Shown: piece by piece, positions 19,616 through 28,850 of the stretch
Layout: the number at the start of each line of letters is the position of its first letter
Numbering within the stretch: position 1 is the first letter of the stretch
DNA from: Pedobacter sp. WC2423
GTDB lineage: Bacteria > Bacteroidota > Bacteroidia > Sphingobacteriales > Sphingobacteriaceae
DNA length: 64,000 nt
Assembly (NCBI RefSeq): GCF_040822065.1
Contig: NZ_CP162005.1
Location: forward strand, 2,170,001 to 2,234,000
Reading direction: 5' to 3'
The notes under the pieces: model-generated
Told to the model about the DNA's origin: nothing
Databases searched by the model: none
What the model saw: only the letters and a program-made list of their open reading frames with translations
Translations under genes and position numbers: made by a program

Positions 19616-19801
19616 TTACAAAATCAAAAGTCTTGGATTGATTTTCTTTTGCATGCTTGAAGGCAAAGATCTCTTGATATTAGTAGTGCTTCTAAAAGAA
19701 ATTGGTGCAGTATGCCCTTGATTTTGTAATTGATCTCCAATAAAAAGACCTCCCTCGTTAATTTTGCCGCTAGTACTTTGAATTTTAATCTGATCTTTCA
19801 T
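19616..19801 (-). CDS. Small unknown protein, 61 aa
   Basis: The frame opens MKDQIKIQSTSGKINEGGLF and ends in a basic tail (SSMQKKINPRLLIL). It is hydrophilic with no membrane span, and I recognise no family. Support for a real gene comes from its own upstream spacing (155 nt to the divergent 44-residue gene) and a factor-independent terminator 55 nt after its stop with no other gene to serve. Confidence 0.45.
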   Translation of the reverse strand: MKDQIKIQSTSGKINEGGLFIGDQLQNQGHTAPISFRSTTNIKRSLPSSMQKKINPRLLIL

Positions 19802-19955
19802 AATAATGGTGATTTGTCAACTAATGAACAACCGTTGTGCCATAAAGTTTACCCAAAAAAATAAATTTTACACTAAATCGTTTATATGACAAAAAAGAGT
19901 CAAACTTATTTATACAATTACTCCTTTTGAAGATTTTGTTTAATTTTATAGCATC

Positions 19956-20090
19956 ATGGACAAGGAGAAAAAGGACTCAAAAAAGGACATCTTCCTTAAG
20001 TGGATTCGCAAAATTGGCATATGGGGATTTCTGTTCTTTCTGGTGAAAGGACTGATCTGGCTGGCCCTGGGTTATTGGGCGGTCAAATAA
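19956..20090 (+). CDS. Small single-span membrane protein, 44 aa
   Basis: ATG 19956 to TAA 20090 encodes a charged N-terminus (MDKEKKDSKKDIFLKWIRK) followed by one hydrophobic helix (IGIWGFLFFLVKGLIWLALGYW). The layout (cytoplasmic basic stretch, then one helix with a central Lys) is that of a small inner-membrane protein; I have the impression that similar short proteins occur in other Bacteroidota, but cannot check. It is followed 47 nt later by the 202-residue gene on the same strand. Confidence 0.6.
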   Translation: MDKEKKDSKKDIFLKWIRKIGIWGFLFFLVKGLIWLALGYWAVK

Positions 20091-20137
20091 AAATCTTAAA
20101 CATTTTCATCGCTTAACCGTTAAAGGATAAAAACGCG

Positions 20138-20746
20138 ATGAAAAATCAAATTCCAAGGCAACAAGAAGGCGGTCAGAACGATAGCACTGCAAAAACTGAA
20201 TTTTCTTCTCCAGAAGAAGCAAAAGCATTCTATCAGATCGCAAAAAACAGGTTATTAAATGTATCCTGCTGGGCGGAAATCTGCAAAGTTCCCCTATCCA
20301 CCTTTACCCTTACAGATCCGGATGGTCATAAAGTAATCAGAGAAGCTGAAACAGGTGATTATCTAAAGATTGATATACCTGGACCGGGTACACATACGGG
20401 CGATGGTTTTGATTGGGTACGTATTGAAAAAATCGAAGAAGAAATTACAGCTTCATCTTCAGTGCTCACTTTACAGGCAAGACCAGCAGCTAACCCAACT
20501 CAGCAAGATCCGGAAATCGCACATTTCTTTAGTCAGCAGGCCACTTCAACTTTCCAGGTGAAGCTATCGGGAAATACAGTATATGCAGAAGAACATGGCA
20601 GAAATGAGGTGCCCAATACAGACACCTCAACTATAACTGATACCCTGAGAAATGCCCTGGTAGGCTGGACTGCAAAAATAGGATTGTCTTATCCACAATG
20701 GAAAAGCCTGGTCAAAGGTATTGTAGAAACAACTCCTGATCAATAA
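20138..20746 (+). CDS. Conserved hypothetical protein, 202 aa
   Basis: This soluble protein has no signal peptide. The N-terminal third reads SSPEEAKAFYQIAKNRLLNVSCWAEICK, then a beta-rich part (STFTLTDPDGHKVIREAETGDYLKIDIPGPGTHTGDGFDWVRIEKIEEE) suggests a small barrel-like domain. The end (LVGWTAKIGLSYPQWKSLVKGIVETTPDQ) looks helical. I do not know the family or function. Its TAA ends at 20746 and the convergent HAD gene's stop starts at 20747, with no terminator in between. Confidence 0.7.
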   Translation: MKNQIPRQQEGGQNDSTAKTEFSSPEEAKAFYQIAKNRLLNVSCWAEICKVPLSTFTLTDPDGHKVIREAETGDYLKIDIPGPGTHTGDGFDWVRIEKIEEEITASSSVLTLQARPAANPTQQDPEIAHFFSQQATSTFQVKLSGNTVYAEEHGRNEVPNTDTSTITDTLRNALVGWTAKIGLSYPQWKSLVKGIVETTPDQ

Positions 20747-21376
20747 TTATTGGGGCTCAGAAATTTCCTTTTTTATTCTTTCCAGAATTTCTTTTGTTTC
20801 TTCAAAACTCGTATGGTGATAAGCATGCATTCCAAGGCTCTTGGCTGTTTCAACCTGGAATATTCTGTCATCAAAGTAATAACATTGTTCAGGTCTGGCC
20901 TGTGCAATGCCTAAAGCCAGTAAAAAGATATTTGGATCTGGCTTACGCATCTTTACATCACAAGAAGAGACAAAAGCATCAAAACATTCGTGTAATTTAA
21001 ATTTCTTTACTCTGTAGGTATTCAACTCTTTACCTTCATTATTAATCGAGATTACCCGGAAACCACAATCTCTTTTCCATTCTTTCATCCATTGTAATAA
21101 ACCAGGGAGTTCTTTGGATCTGGAATAAACAAACTCTTTAAAATCTTCCCTGGTAAAATCTCTTGGATGATTAAAAATAACCGTATCCAAATACTCATCC
21201 AGTGTAATATTTCCGATTTCAAAAACATTGAAAATATAATTGTGCAATGTATTCAGCTCATCATAATTGAGTCCGAATCTTTCCGCAGCTAATTTGCGGG
21301 AATCGTGTCCCCAGCCATTGGTAAGCAGTACGCCACCGATATCAAAAAAAAGTATCTTAGGTTCTGAAGTTTCCAT
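20747..21376 (-). CDS. HAD-family hydrolase (YihX-like subgroup IA)
   Basis: The 209-residue protein has the HAD motif I ILFFDIGGVLLTNGWG (nucleophile D12; the usual second Asp is Gly14, as in the FDxG-type subgroup). It also has a helical cap (LAAERFGLNYDELNTLHNYIFNVFEIGNITLDEYLDTVIF), motif II in VISINNEG, the motif III lysine in MRKPDPNIFLLAL, and motif IV YYFDDRIFQVETAKSLGMHAYHH. It is probably a small-molecule phosphatase; the substrate is unknown. It has its own promoter region behind 21377. Confidence 0.88.
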   Translation of the reverse strand: METSEPKILFFDIGGVLLTNGWGHDSRKLAAERFGLNYDELNTLHNYIFNVFEIGNITLDEYLDTVIFNHPRDFTREDFKEFVYSRSKELPGLLQWMKEWKRDCGFRVISINNEGKELNTYRVKKFKLHECFDAFVSSCDVKMRKPDPNIFLLALGIAQARPEQCYYFDDRIFQVETAKSLGMHAYHHTSFEETKEILERIKKEISEPQ

Positions 21377-21507
21377 AAGGTGTATTAAAAAGTTATTTTA
21401 CTCACGTAAACTTAGCTAATTGCCTACAAAAACCCTTTATTTTTATTTTACAGCAAAAGTCATTTTAGCTGTAACTGCTACAGCAGCACAATCAGGGCAT
21501 TGGGCAT

Positions 21508-21545
21508 AAAAAAACAGGCTATCTTTTGACGATAGCCTGTTTTTT
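21508..21545 (-). terminator. Terminator after the Oar-like TonB receptor gene
   Basis: AACAGGCTATC and GATAGCCTGTT form a perfect stem around a 7-nt loop. The stem is flanked by an A-run and a T-run and sits 18 nt beyond the receptor stop. Confidence 0.85.
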
Positions 21546-21563
21546 ATCAGAACTTAAAAACAC

Positions 21564-24500
21564 TTAATTGAAGATATACCTTACTCCAATTTGTGCCTGC
21601 CAGCGCGAAACCTGGTCAGTATTTACTTTTGTGGAATTTGTTACAGGAATTAAATTATCCTTATCCAGGTAAGGAAACGAATAATTTGCTTTGCCAGTAA
21701 CCGCATCAGTTCCCTGGTATTTAAGAACAGCGACCGATCCTGTATTAAACCCATTGAATGAGTTTTCATACAAACCCCAGTTACGATTTAAGAAATTACC
21801 CAGGTTGATGATATTAAATTCAACCCTGATTGTATTTTTCTGATTTCTTGATTTACCGGATTTAACAAAGAAATCCTGGGTAATATTTAAATCAGCACGT
21901 TGGAAATAAGGTAAAATCACCCCATTTCTTTTCGTATACTCTCCCCTATGCTGACTTAGATACTTATCCTGACTAATAAATGAATTTAATTGATTCCAGA
22001 TTTGGTCAGGTGTCCTGGTGTCTCCCGCAAAATCAGCAACTAAATTAATATCACCCTTACTTTTAGGAATAAACATCAAATCATTTGCCGCACCATCATT
22101 ATTTGGATCACCACTGGTGATATAAGAAACCGCACCATTATTAGCAGACTCAAAGAATAAACCAATTGAAGTTGCATAATTCTTGTGGTATTCCTTTCTG
22201 TAAGCCAGTGAAGCAATAAAACGGCTTGGCATTACATAAGTACTATTCGATAAACTCTGGTCATTAGGATTACCAGTTGTTGGTCTGCCCGCCCAGATAT
22301 TACTTGCCGTAGACCCACCATCATTCACGTCCTTAGAACCCGTGTGCGTATAAGCGACATTCGCATAAAATCCATTCAGGAAACTTTTCTGCAACTGTGC
22401 TGTCACAAAATAAGAATAACCTTTATTCGTATTGCTCAGGTAGTATAAACCTGAAATATTTGGATTAGCGGCACTAACCGGTGCTCCATTGTTAGAAGTT
22501 CTGTTATTAGAAGTATACCGGATCTGACCTTCAACACCAGGTAACGTATTATAACTGTCAGGAAGAACAAGATTCTGATGATAAATAGCATTAATATCTT
22601 TCGTAAAAGATCCCTCCAAAGTACCAATAATACCAAACGGCAATTGCTGATCTACCGCAAGATTGGTTCTCCAGATTTTCGGGTATTTCAAATTAGGGTC
22701 TGTAACATCCAGTTCATAAGAAGTATTCGCTGCAACTGCTCCCGAAGGACGATTCCCGTTGACGTCCGGATTATAAATTAAACGCGGATCATTAGGCGTT
22801 TTAGTTCCATTCACAGTACCAGAACTAAATAATGTCCCCGTATTTGATGCCTGGTTAGAAATCCATACAAATGGCGTTAAACCAGCAAATAATCCTGTAC
22901 CACCACGAACCTGGGTCGTATGATCACCATTTACATCCCAGTTAAAGCCTACGCGTGGTGACAACTGAATCCTGCTTTTTGGCAATTTGGAAACATCAAC
23001 CTGTATGCCCTGCTGAAAAGTTAATGCTGCTGCATTTGGATTTGGGTCAAGCTTGGTAGGATAATAATTATAATCAGCTCTTAAACCATAAGTCAGTACA
23101 AAATTATCTCTTACACGGAACTTATCCTGTGCATACAAACTGAAGTTATAGGATTTTATACTGACTAAAGGCAAATCTCCGCCATTTGCAGCATTACGGT
23201 AATTATAAGACGCAGCAGGAAGATTATTGATAAAATCTGAAGCAGAGTTATAAGTATATAAACCATTATAATTAGGCGCAAACCCATTTGTAAAACTCTG
23301 AGACTGGTTACTCGTTCCTAAAGTAATTTCATGTTTACCTGCAAAAATTGTCAAATCATCAGAAAGCTGTCCAATATTTGAACTTAACAAGTTACCGGCC
23401 GTATATAGCTCATAACCAAAGCTTGTTAAGACACCACTTGGAGCAGTAATAATTTTCCCCGTCGCATCAGTTACCCCATTATCAATATCTACCATCGGTA
23501 CATTTTTAGACGATAGCGGATCGCGGAAATCGCGTAAAGCAGAGTAACCAACTGTTAATTTATTAGAGATGGTGTTACTGATTTTACTGTTCAGTTCCAG
23601 CATTCCGATATTAAAATTATTATTGATGGTATAACCTGCGCCAAAGAAAGGCAGAGAACCAGGGCCAGCACCACGCGTAGACCCGGCACCAACTTTATCA
23701 TTAATAATGCCACCTGCACTATTCGGAGGTTGATTTTTGGAAGATTTAAGATAAAAATACTTCGCACTTAAAGTATTGTTTTTATCAATATTCCAGTCTA
23801 GCTTCACAGTGATCTTATCACTCTGTGTCTTATAACTATAATTTTCATAAGCTCCCGGATCATAACCATATCTTGATTTTAAAGTATTGGCAATATCATC
23901 TAAAACTGATGCACTTGCCTTTGAAATAGTTCCACCACTTAAACCAGGTCTTGAAGCAATGAATGTAGTACCCGGGTTACTGATCCTTTCCTGCTCACCA
24001 GACACAAAAAAGAACAGTTTGTTTTTAATAATTGGCCCACCGATACTCAATCCCCTGGTATTGTAATCAAAAGGGACTTTAGTTACTTCAGAAGTACCCG
24101 CTTTATAACCGGTTAAACCAGTGCCCCGGCCATAATAATAAACAGAGCCTTTAATATCATTTGTACCAGATTTGATAACTGTATTTACACCCGCACCAGT
24201 AAAAAATCCCTGGCGTACATCATAAGGAGCCAGATCAACCTGGATCTGATCAATTGCATCTAAAGAAATCGGCTGCGAATTTGCCTGCCCCCCCAGCGTA
24301 CCAGAAAGACCAAAAGAATTGTTAAACAAAGCCCCATCAACTGTAATATTGTTAAAAGTGCTGCTTCTTCCTCCAAAACTCATTGCACTTGTACTACTTG
24401 CAGAAGGAGTTAATTTAGTAAAATCTGCCAGAGACCTGTTGATCGTTGGTAAAGCATCAATCTGTGCACGGGTAATCGTCTCCCTGGCACCAGTACGCGA

Positions 24501-24896
24501 GGAGTTCATTACTTTACCCTGTGTACCAACTACTTTTACCTCTTTCAGATCAGTTGAACTGTCATCCATTTTAACGTTGATTGCCTGATCCTGTCCTATG
24601 GAAAGCGTCAAATTGTTCTGAACATATTGCTTAAAGCCGATATAAGATATTTTCAGTGTGTATGGCCCGCCAATTTTAACATTGATCAGATTGTATCGTC
24701 CATTACTACGGGTTTCAACCGCATAAACTGTACCTGTAGGTATATGTGTCAATACCACAGTTGCCCCAGGTATCGGTGCTTTTCCATCAGTTACCACACC
24801 ATTGACCGAAGCAGTGGTGACTCCCTGGGCAAAAGCAGAATTCCCTGCCCAGACCAAGGTCAGCAGCATTAATAATAAGCGTAAGGTTTTTTTCAT
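21564..24896 (-). CDS. Oar-like TonB-dependent outer-membrane receptor
   Basis: The 1110-residue protein has a signal peptide (LTLVWAGNSAFAQG), an N-terminal carboxypeptidase-regulatory-like domain (ASVNGVVTDGKAPIPGATVVLTH), a plug (RETITRAQIDALPTINRSLADFTKLTPSAS, DQIQVDLAPYDVRQGFFTGAGVNTVIKSG) and a long beta-barrel ending GVRYIFN. The long extracellular loops and the FGGRSSTFNNITVDGALFNNSFG segment resemble Oar-type receptors, used for uptake or export of large substrates. It stands alone with its own terminator and no SusD-like partner. Confidence 0.92.
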   Translation of the reverse strand: MKKTLRLLLMLLTLVWAGNSAFAQGVTTASVNGVVTDGKAPIPGATVVLTHIPTGTVYAVETRSNGRYNLINVKIGGPYTLKISYIGFKQYVQNNLTLSIGQDQAINVKMDDSSTDLKEVKVVGTQGKVMNSSRTGARETITRAQIDALPTINRSLADFTKLTPSASSTSAMSFGGRSSTFNNITVDGALFNNSFGLSGTLGGQANSQPISLDAIDQIQVDLAPYDVRQGFFTGAGVNTVIKSGTNDIKGSVYYYGRGTGLTGYKAGTSEVTKVPFDYNTRGLSIGGPIIKNKLFFFVSGEQERISNPGTTFIASRPGLSGGTISKASASVLDDIANTLKSRYGYDPGAYENYSYKTQSDKITVKLDWNIDKNNTLSAKYFYLKSSKNQPPNSAGGIINDKVGAGSTRGAGPGSLPFFGAGYTINNNFNIGMLELNSKISNTISNKLTVGYSALRDFRDPLSSKNVPMVDIDNGVTDATGKIITAPSGVLTSFGYELYTAGNLLSSNIGQLSDDLTIFAGKHEITLGTSNQSQSFTNGFAPNYNGLYTYNSASDFINNLPAASYNYRNAANGGDLPLVSIKSYNFSLYAQDKFRVRDNFVLTYGLRADYNYYPTKLDPNPNAAALTFQQGIQVDVSKLPKSRIQLSPRVGFNWDVNGDHTTQVRGGTGLFAGLTPFVWISNQASNTGTLFSSGTVNGTKTPNDPRLIYNPDVNGNRPSGAVAANTSYELDVTDPNLKYPKIWRTNLAVDQQLPFGIIGTLEGSFTKDINAIYHQNLVLPDSYNTLPGVEGQIRYTSNNRTSNNGAPVSAANPNISGLYYLSNTNKGYSYFVTAQLQKSFLNGFYANVAYTHTGSKDVNDGGSTASNIWAGRPTTGNPNDQSLSNSTYVMPSRFIASLAYRKEYHKNYATSIGLFFESANNGAVSYITSGDPNNDGAANDLMFIPKSKGDINLVADFAGDTRTPDQIWNQLNSFISQDKYLSQHRGEYTKRNGVILPYFQRADLNITQDFFVKSGKSRNQKNTIRVEFNIINLGNFLNRNWGLYENSFNGFNTGSVAVLKYQGTDAVTGKANYSFPYLDKDNLIPVTNSTKVNTDQVSRWQAQIGVRYIFN

Positions 24897-25089
24897 ATAA
24901 ATGTTTTGTTTGGATTAAAGCCTGCACAAGGCTATGCTGAATTAGAGATGAACCTCTTGCCTGTGCAAATTCTCCTTGATTAAATGTTTTAGCTTTCTGA
25001 ATTAAAAGCAGCACGAAGGTAAATGTCGTGTATTAAGTTAATGTTAACAATACGTTAACTACTAATGATCAGAATTATTAAGCAAAAAA

Positions 25090-25117
25090 AAATCTCCGGG
25101 GAAGTTCCCGGAGATTT
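25090..25117 (-). terminator. Terminator after DUF4142 gene
   Basis: AAATCTCCGGG (25090-25100) and CCCGGAGATTT (25107-25117) form a perfect 11-bp stem with a T-run on the minus strand, 18 nt after the lipoprotein stop. Confidence 0.9.
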
Positions 25118-25134
25118 GCAATCGTATAAAAGAA

Positions 25135-25785
25135 TTAGTTTTTATGCCTTTTATCTACATTAGGTAAATCGTCTCCTTTGGGCCCCCTGTTTTCCAACTT
25201 AACCAAAGAATCCAATCGGATAGCCATTCGGTTATGCTCATTTAATACCGGCAGCATTTTCAAAGCAAAAGATTTTAACTCAGCATTTTCAAACCTGCTC
25301 GCACCATTAAACAGGTCAATAGTTTTAGCGTGATCATTTACCATCATATCCATATAATTCTGATCATACTCGTTTGCCATCATTTGCTTCATGGCATCAA
25401 AGTGACTTTGTTCTGCTGAAGGCAATGCGCCTGGCAGCTTAATCCCCATGCCTGAGGCTAAGGTCTGAAGTTCGCTATTTGCCTGCGTATGGTCTTTGAT
25501 CATTCGCTTTGCAAAATCCTTCACCTGTTCAAGTTTTGTTTTTTGAAGCGTCAGATTACCAACCTCAACTTCCATCAATCCACCTACTGCTGCCTGCGCT
25601 ATAAAGGATGCCTCTTCGGGTTTGAGTTTTGATAAATTACTGTTCTTTCCATCAGCATGCCCATCCAATACTGTATCAGCAGATAAAGTTGATGTACCCT
25701 GACTTTCAGTTTTCGGAGACTGATTACAAGCCTGTAGCAGAAATGCTGCACAGACACCTAAGATCATTGTTTTTCTATAATTCAT
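25135..25785 (-). CDS. DUF4142 lipoprotein (ferritin-like four-helix)
   Basis: The 216-residue product has a lipoprotein signal (MILGVCAAFLLQAC, Cys20) and a DUF4142 domain: FIAQAAVGGLMEVEVGNLTLQK, VKDFAKRMIKDHTQANSELQTLA, MKQMMANEYDQNYMDMMVNDHAKTIDLF. The domain is a four-helix bundle of the ferritin-like sort, predicted periplasmic; its function is not established. It is transcribed alone. Confidence 0.9.
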   Translation of the reverse strand: MNYRKTMILGVCAAFLLQACNQSPKTESQGTSTLSADTVLDGHADGKNSNLSKLKPEEASFIAQAAVGGLMEVEVGNLTLQKTKLEQVKDFAKRMIKDHTQANSELQTLASGMGIKLPGALPSAEQSHFDAMKQMMANEYDQNYMDMMVNDHAKTIDLFNGASRFENAELKSFALKMLPVLNEHNRMAIRLDSLVKLENRGPKGDDLPNVDKRHKN

Positions 25786-25862
25786 CCTGTTATTTTTTTA
25801 TTTCTATCGTATAAACAAAAACAACAAGCAGGCTATGAAATGGTTTTTCTTAAATAAAAAGA

Positions 25863-26591
25863 CTATTTGGTCATCAGGCCAGAGATAATATTAATACTCA
25901 GGGCAACGATTACTGTATTAAAAGCAAATGAGACTAAACTATGCATTAAAGCCAGGCGGCGGATTCTCCTGGAGCTGATTTCGACATCAGAAACCTGGAA
26001 AGTCATTCCGATAACAAAGGAAAAATAAGTAAAATCCAGATAGTCAGGAGTCTTTTCTTCTGGAAATTCCAAGCCTTCTTTATACTTTGAGGTGTCTTCT
26101 TCTTTTTCAGTAGTACCAGTTTTTTTCAAACCGGCCCCATTCTTAACAGATTTAGCCAGGTTTTTACCCTTAGACTCATAGTAAAGATGCGCATACCTGA
26201 ATACAAATGTAGTATGCACTAATGCCCAGGCACATATCACGGCTGCTATAGACAATAAAATATGTAATGTAAGTGCTGATCCTGTAAGATGCTGAGTTGA
26301 TTTTAATAAAAGAACTACGACAAAAAGGCTCATTAAAGCAGCTACGAGCACGAACATAAAAATGAGGGTGCGGTTATTATCCTGTACTTTTGAAATCTTT
26401 TTCATTTCAAGGGGATGTACTTTAAAAATGGTTGCCCATGAAAGACCTAATTGCGTTACAGCATAACCAATCCAAACTAAAATAAATTGCGTTGAGGCTG
26501 ACATCTTTCCATAGCATACTACAAAGACGATCAATGCTACGATTAACGATAAGTATAATTTGTGGTGAGCGTCCACCCGGGCTATATTCAT
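25863..26591 (-). CDS. DUF1345 integral membrane protein
   Basis: About five membrane helices alternate with a long charged cytosolic loop rich in Lys/Glu (KSVKNGAGLKKTGTTEKEEDTSKY). Family signature stretches are ICAWALVHTTFVFRYAHLYYE and EKTPDYLDFTYFSFVIGMTFQVSDVEISS. DUF1345 proteins have no assigned function. ATG 26591 (MNIARVDAHHKL) is preferred; an upstream in-frame ATG at 26624 would add 11 hydrophobic residues. Confidence 0.88.
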   Translation of the reverse strand: MNIARVDAHHKLYLSLIVALIVFVVCYGKMSASTQFILVWIGYAVTQLGLSWATIFKVHPLEMKKISKVQDNNRTLIFMFVLVAALMSLFVVVLLLKSTQHLTGSALTLHILLSIAAVICAWALVHTTFVFRYAHLYYESKGKNLAKSVKNGAGLKKTGTTEKEEDTSKYKEGLEFPEEKTPDYLDFTYFSFVIGMTFQVSDVEISSRRIRRLALMHSLVSFAFNTVIVALSINIISGLMTK

Positions 26592-26733
26592 GAAGAGGAT
26601 AAATGTTTTAATTTGACCATACAATGGTAATCAAATTAAAAATAAAAGCAGCAAGGATATTGCCGCTTTTGTTGGTAACACATGAAGACGCTTTTAAAAT
26701 CTGAGTAGATATTTCTCAATTAGCTTTTATTTC

Positions 26734-27261
26734 TTAATTAGCTTTGCGCATAAAATTATCACTATGCATTTTTAAACTTTTTTTCAGCAGCTGTCTCGCG
26801 ATATGTATTCTTGTTTTAACTGTACCAATTGGAATTTCCAGCTGTTCGGCAATTTCATGATATTTGAAACCTTCAAAATACTTAAGGAATGGAATATAGT
26901 ATTCCGGCTGTAATTTGGCAAGTGCTTTATAAATGTCTTCCATAACAAACTTTCCATCACTATCATTTACTGAGGCACTAAAATGTAATTTATCTGAAGT
27001 GATTTCATCGGTCACAGTCATGATAGAATTAGTTTTTGTTGCCCTGCGGTAATTGTTAATGAAGGTATTTTTCATGATGGTATATAACCAGGCTTTAAAA
27101 TTTGTTCCCTCCTTAAAATGGTTGGAATAATTAATGGCTTTTAACATGGTATCCTGTACCAGATCATTCGCATCTTCCATATCTCTGGTGAAAGAAATAG
27201 CAAATGATTGTAGAGAATCTTTGTAACTGTAAAGTCGAAAATTAAAGTCGTTGCTACTCAT
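26734..27261 (-). CDS. ECF-type RNA polymerase sigma factor
   Basis: From ATG 27261 (MSSNDFNFRLYSYK) the 175-residue protein has sigma region 2 (FTRDMEDANDLVQDTMLKAINYSNHF, TNFKAWLYTIMKNTFINNYRR) and region 4 with a helix-turn-helix (FKYHEIAEQLEIPIGTVKTRIHIARQLLKK). It would direct RNA polymerase to a specific set of promoters. No anti-sigma gene of FecR or ZAS type is adjacent, unlike many TonB-linked ECF factors. A longer reading from 27324 is unlikely because its extra residues are hydrophobic and unlike the family. Confidence 0.93.
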   Translation of the reverse strand: MSSNDFNFRLYSYKDSLQSFAISFTRDMEDANDLVQDTMLKAINYSNHFKEGTNFKAWLYTIMKNTFINNYRRATKTNSIMTVTDEITSDKLHFSASVNDSDGKFVMEDIYKALAKLQPEYYIPFLKYFEGFKYHEIAEQLEIPIGTVKTRIHIARQLLKKSLKMHSDNFMRKAN

Positions 27262-27801
27262 AGTGTTTATGTTTTTCTGATTATAGATAAACACAAATAC
27301 AAAGTACATACCAATTATTGGCAAATTTAGCTAATAGTTGGCTGACGCTGGTAAATTACCAAGTTATATTTTAATTAAAACATCTATATATGTAATAATA
27401 ATTACATCAAAAGTTGCGTGTCCAAAAAAACATACACTTCTGTCTAAGTCATTTGAACAACAATTAGACAAAAGAATTAAAAACACTTAAATATCTATTT
27501 TTAATCAAAATGAGTTAACTTAAACGATTTATTAACCATAAATCTCCTGCATAAACTGAAGAGTAGAAAAGAAGAATAAGGAGGAGAATCCGGATCAAGT
27601 CATCAACTTGTGGAGCAGGCTCTTTTCTAAGTATAAATTTTGACACGCTCAACAGAAAATCTTTGCTATCACGGATACTCTTATGCCGCTGGAAGTTGCG
27701 CTGAAAGCTTTCAATTTGCATGGGAATGACTCAGGGGAAACAAGGCCGGGCTGTTCGTAAATAAATTCAAAATAGCTAAATCATAAAGCTATATCGTCCG
27801 G

Positions 27802-27823
27802 GTATTGCCTGAGTATTGCCTGA
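27802..27823. repeat. 11-bp perfect tandem duplication
   Basis: GTATTGCCTGA occurs at 27802-27812 and again immediately at 27813-27823, followed by GTACTCG. Confidence 0.85.
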
Positions 27824-27886
27824 GTACTCGTTAGGGTAAGAGCAATGCTAAAGTAACGTGAGAGCATGGCAAGTCCAAGTCAAAAC

Positions 27887-27987
27887 AACTAGTTGAAACA
27901 ACATGGACTCGACATGCTTACAGCCCGTTCTCAACCTGGTGTCATCCCGACCATCACTCAGGCACAACCAAACCATAACTAGTTGAA
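27887..27987. repeat. Two copies of AACTAGTTGAA 90 bp apart
   Basis: AACTAGTTGAA is at 27887-27897 and 27977-27987. Its core AACTAGTT is a perfect palindrome. The copies bracket a less AT-rich 79-bp spacer. Confidence 0.8.
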
Positions 27988-28020
27988 GATTAATGAAATT
28001 ATAATTTTCCCTTTGACTAA

Positions 28021-28070
28021 CCCACGGACAACTGCGGACAATTGCAGACAGCTGCGGACAATTGCGGACA
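28021..28070. repeat. Five tandem 10-bp repeats, consensus ATTGCGGACA
   Basis: Five consecutive 10-bp units end at 28030, 28040, 28050, 28060 and 28070. Four end TGCGGACA or TGCAGACA and the first is diverged (CCCACGGACA). They are followed by TTTTTT. A 10-bp period puts every unit on nearly the same face of the helix. Confidence 0.85.
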
Positions 28071-28136
28071 TTTTTTACGCATCAGGATAATCTTTAACGC
28101 GAATAGCTTACATTGGTGGAAATATATTTATTTATT

Positions 28137-28361
28137 ATGAGAATTATTATAGGAAGTTTAACGGGTAAAATTTCAAAGGGAATCCAGGACGATTTCATTT
28201 TTAAAGCAGCAGTTTGGCGTACAGGTTGTTTCAAAAGTTCTGTACCGGGCAAAAGGAAACAAAAAATGGAAGCCCAAAGGCATCAGAGCACTTTCGTCAA
28301 AGTAGCCAGCCTGGAAAAATCAGGATCTTTCTTCCCCCTGAGAATTCCGCTGAAGCGTTGA
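28137..28361 (+). pseudogene. Possible gene remnant, about 74 codons
   Basis: The frame MRIIIGSLTGKISKGIQDDF is open to 28361. Its start resembles the short glycine/lysine openings of phage-like structural proteins in Bacteroidota, but the rest (GKRKQKMEAQRHQS, FPLRIPLKR) does not continue like a folded protein. The following 200 bp look like degraded coding sequence. I regard it as a remnant or chance frame. Confidence 0.2.
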
Positions 28362-28570
28362 CTGAGCTCTTATCAAAGTAATCAGGAGCGTTTAATAAGG
28401 ATAAACTGAACTATAAAATCAGGAAGTAATTAGCTTCTTAAAGAATTGTAACCTTCTGCTTTGAACTCAGAAAATATCAAACCCAAAACTTGAAATTTAA
28501 TCCCTGATCCACATGTTTATGACTTGATCCGGGAATCCTAAAGAAGCTGAACAGCAAAGGCTATAAATAA

Positions 28571-28598
28571 CTAAAGGGGAGCCTAAGTTCCCCTTTAG
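28571..28598. terminator. Perfect hairpin, possible terminator
   Basis: CTAAAGGGGA (28571-28580) and TCCCCTTTAG (28589-28598) pair perfectly around an 8-nt loop. There is no clear T-run and no obvious gene to terminate. Confidence 0.5.
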
Positions 28599-28822
28599 TA
28601 TATCAAACACACCAATTTGAGGGCTTAGTTTAAAAAAGTATAAAGTCAAACCTTAATTAAACCTAGCTTACCGATAAAGCTAAGGAAGAGTTTTTGATCT
28701 CAAAATATTTTTACGCCAACAAGTCATTGACCTACGTCAACAACAACATATGGTCGTTTTCGATCTCTATATAAGCTAATTTTAGTTGCAAAATATTCAA
28801 TTAGGTATGCCCTTAAACTAAG

Positions 28823-28850
28823 ATACTCCAGGTCATCCAACCTGGAGTAT
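28823..28850. terminator. Perfect hairpin downstream of tRNA-Cys
   Basis: ATACTCCAGGT (28823-28833) and ACCTGGAGTAT (28840-28850) pair perfectly around 6 nt. It lies 66 nt beyond the 3' end of tRNA-Cys on the minus strand and probably ends that transcript. Confidence 0.6.

Noticed and set aside
27515..27721. 68-codon minus-strand frame with one hydrophobic stretch
   Set aside because: No recognisable family, no promoter or terminator, and located in a block that looks decayed. It remains possible but unsupported.
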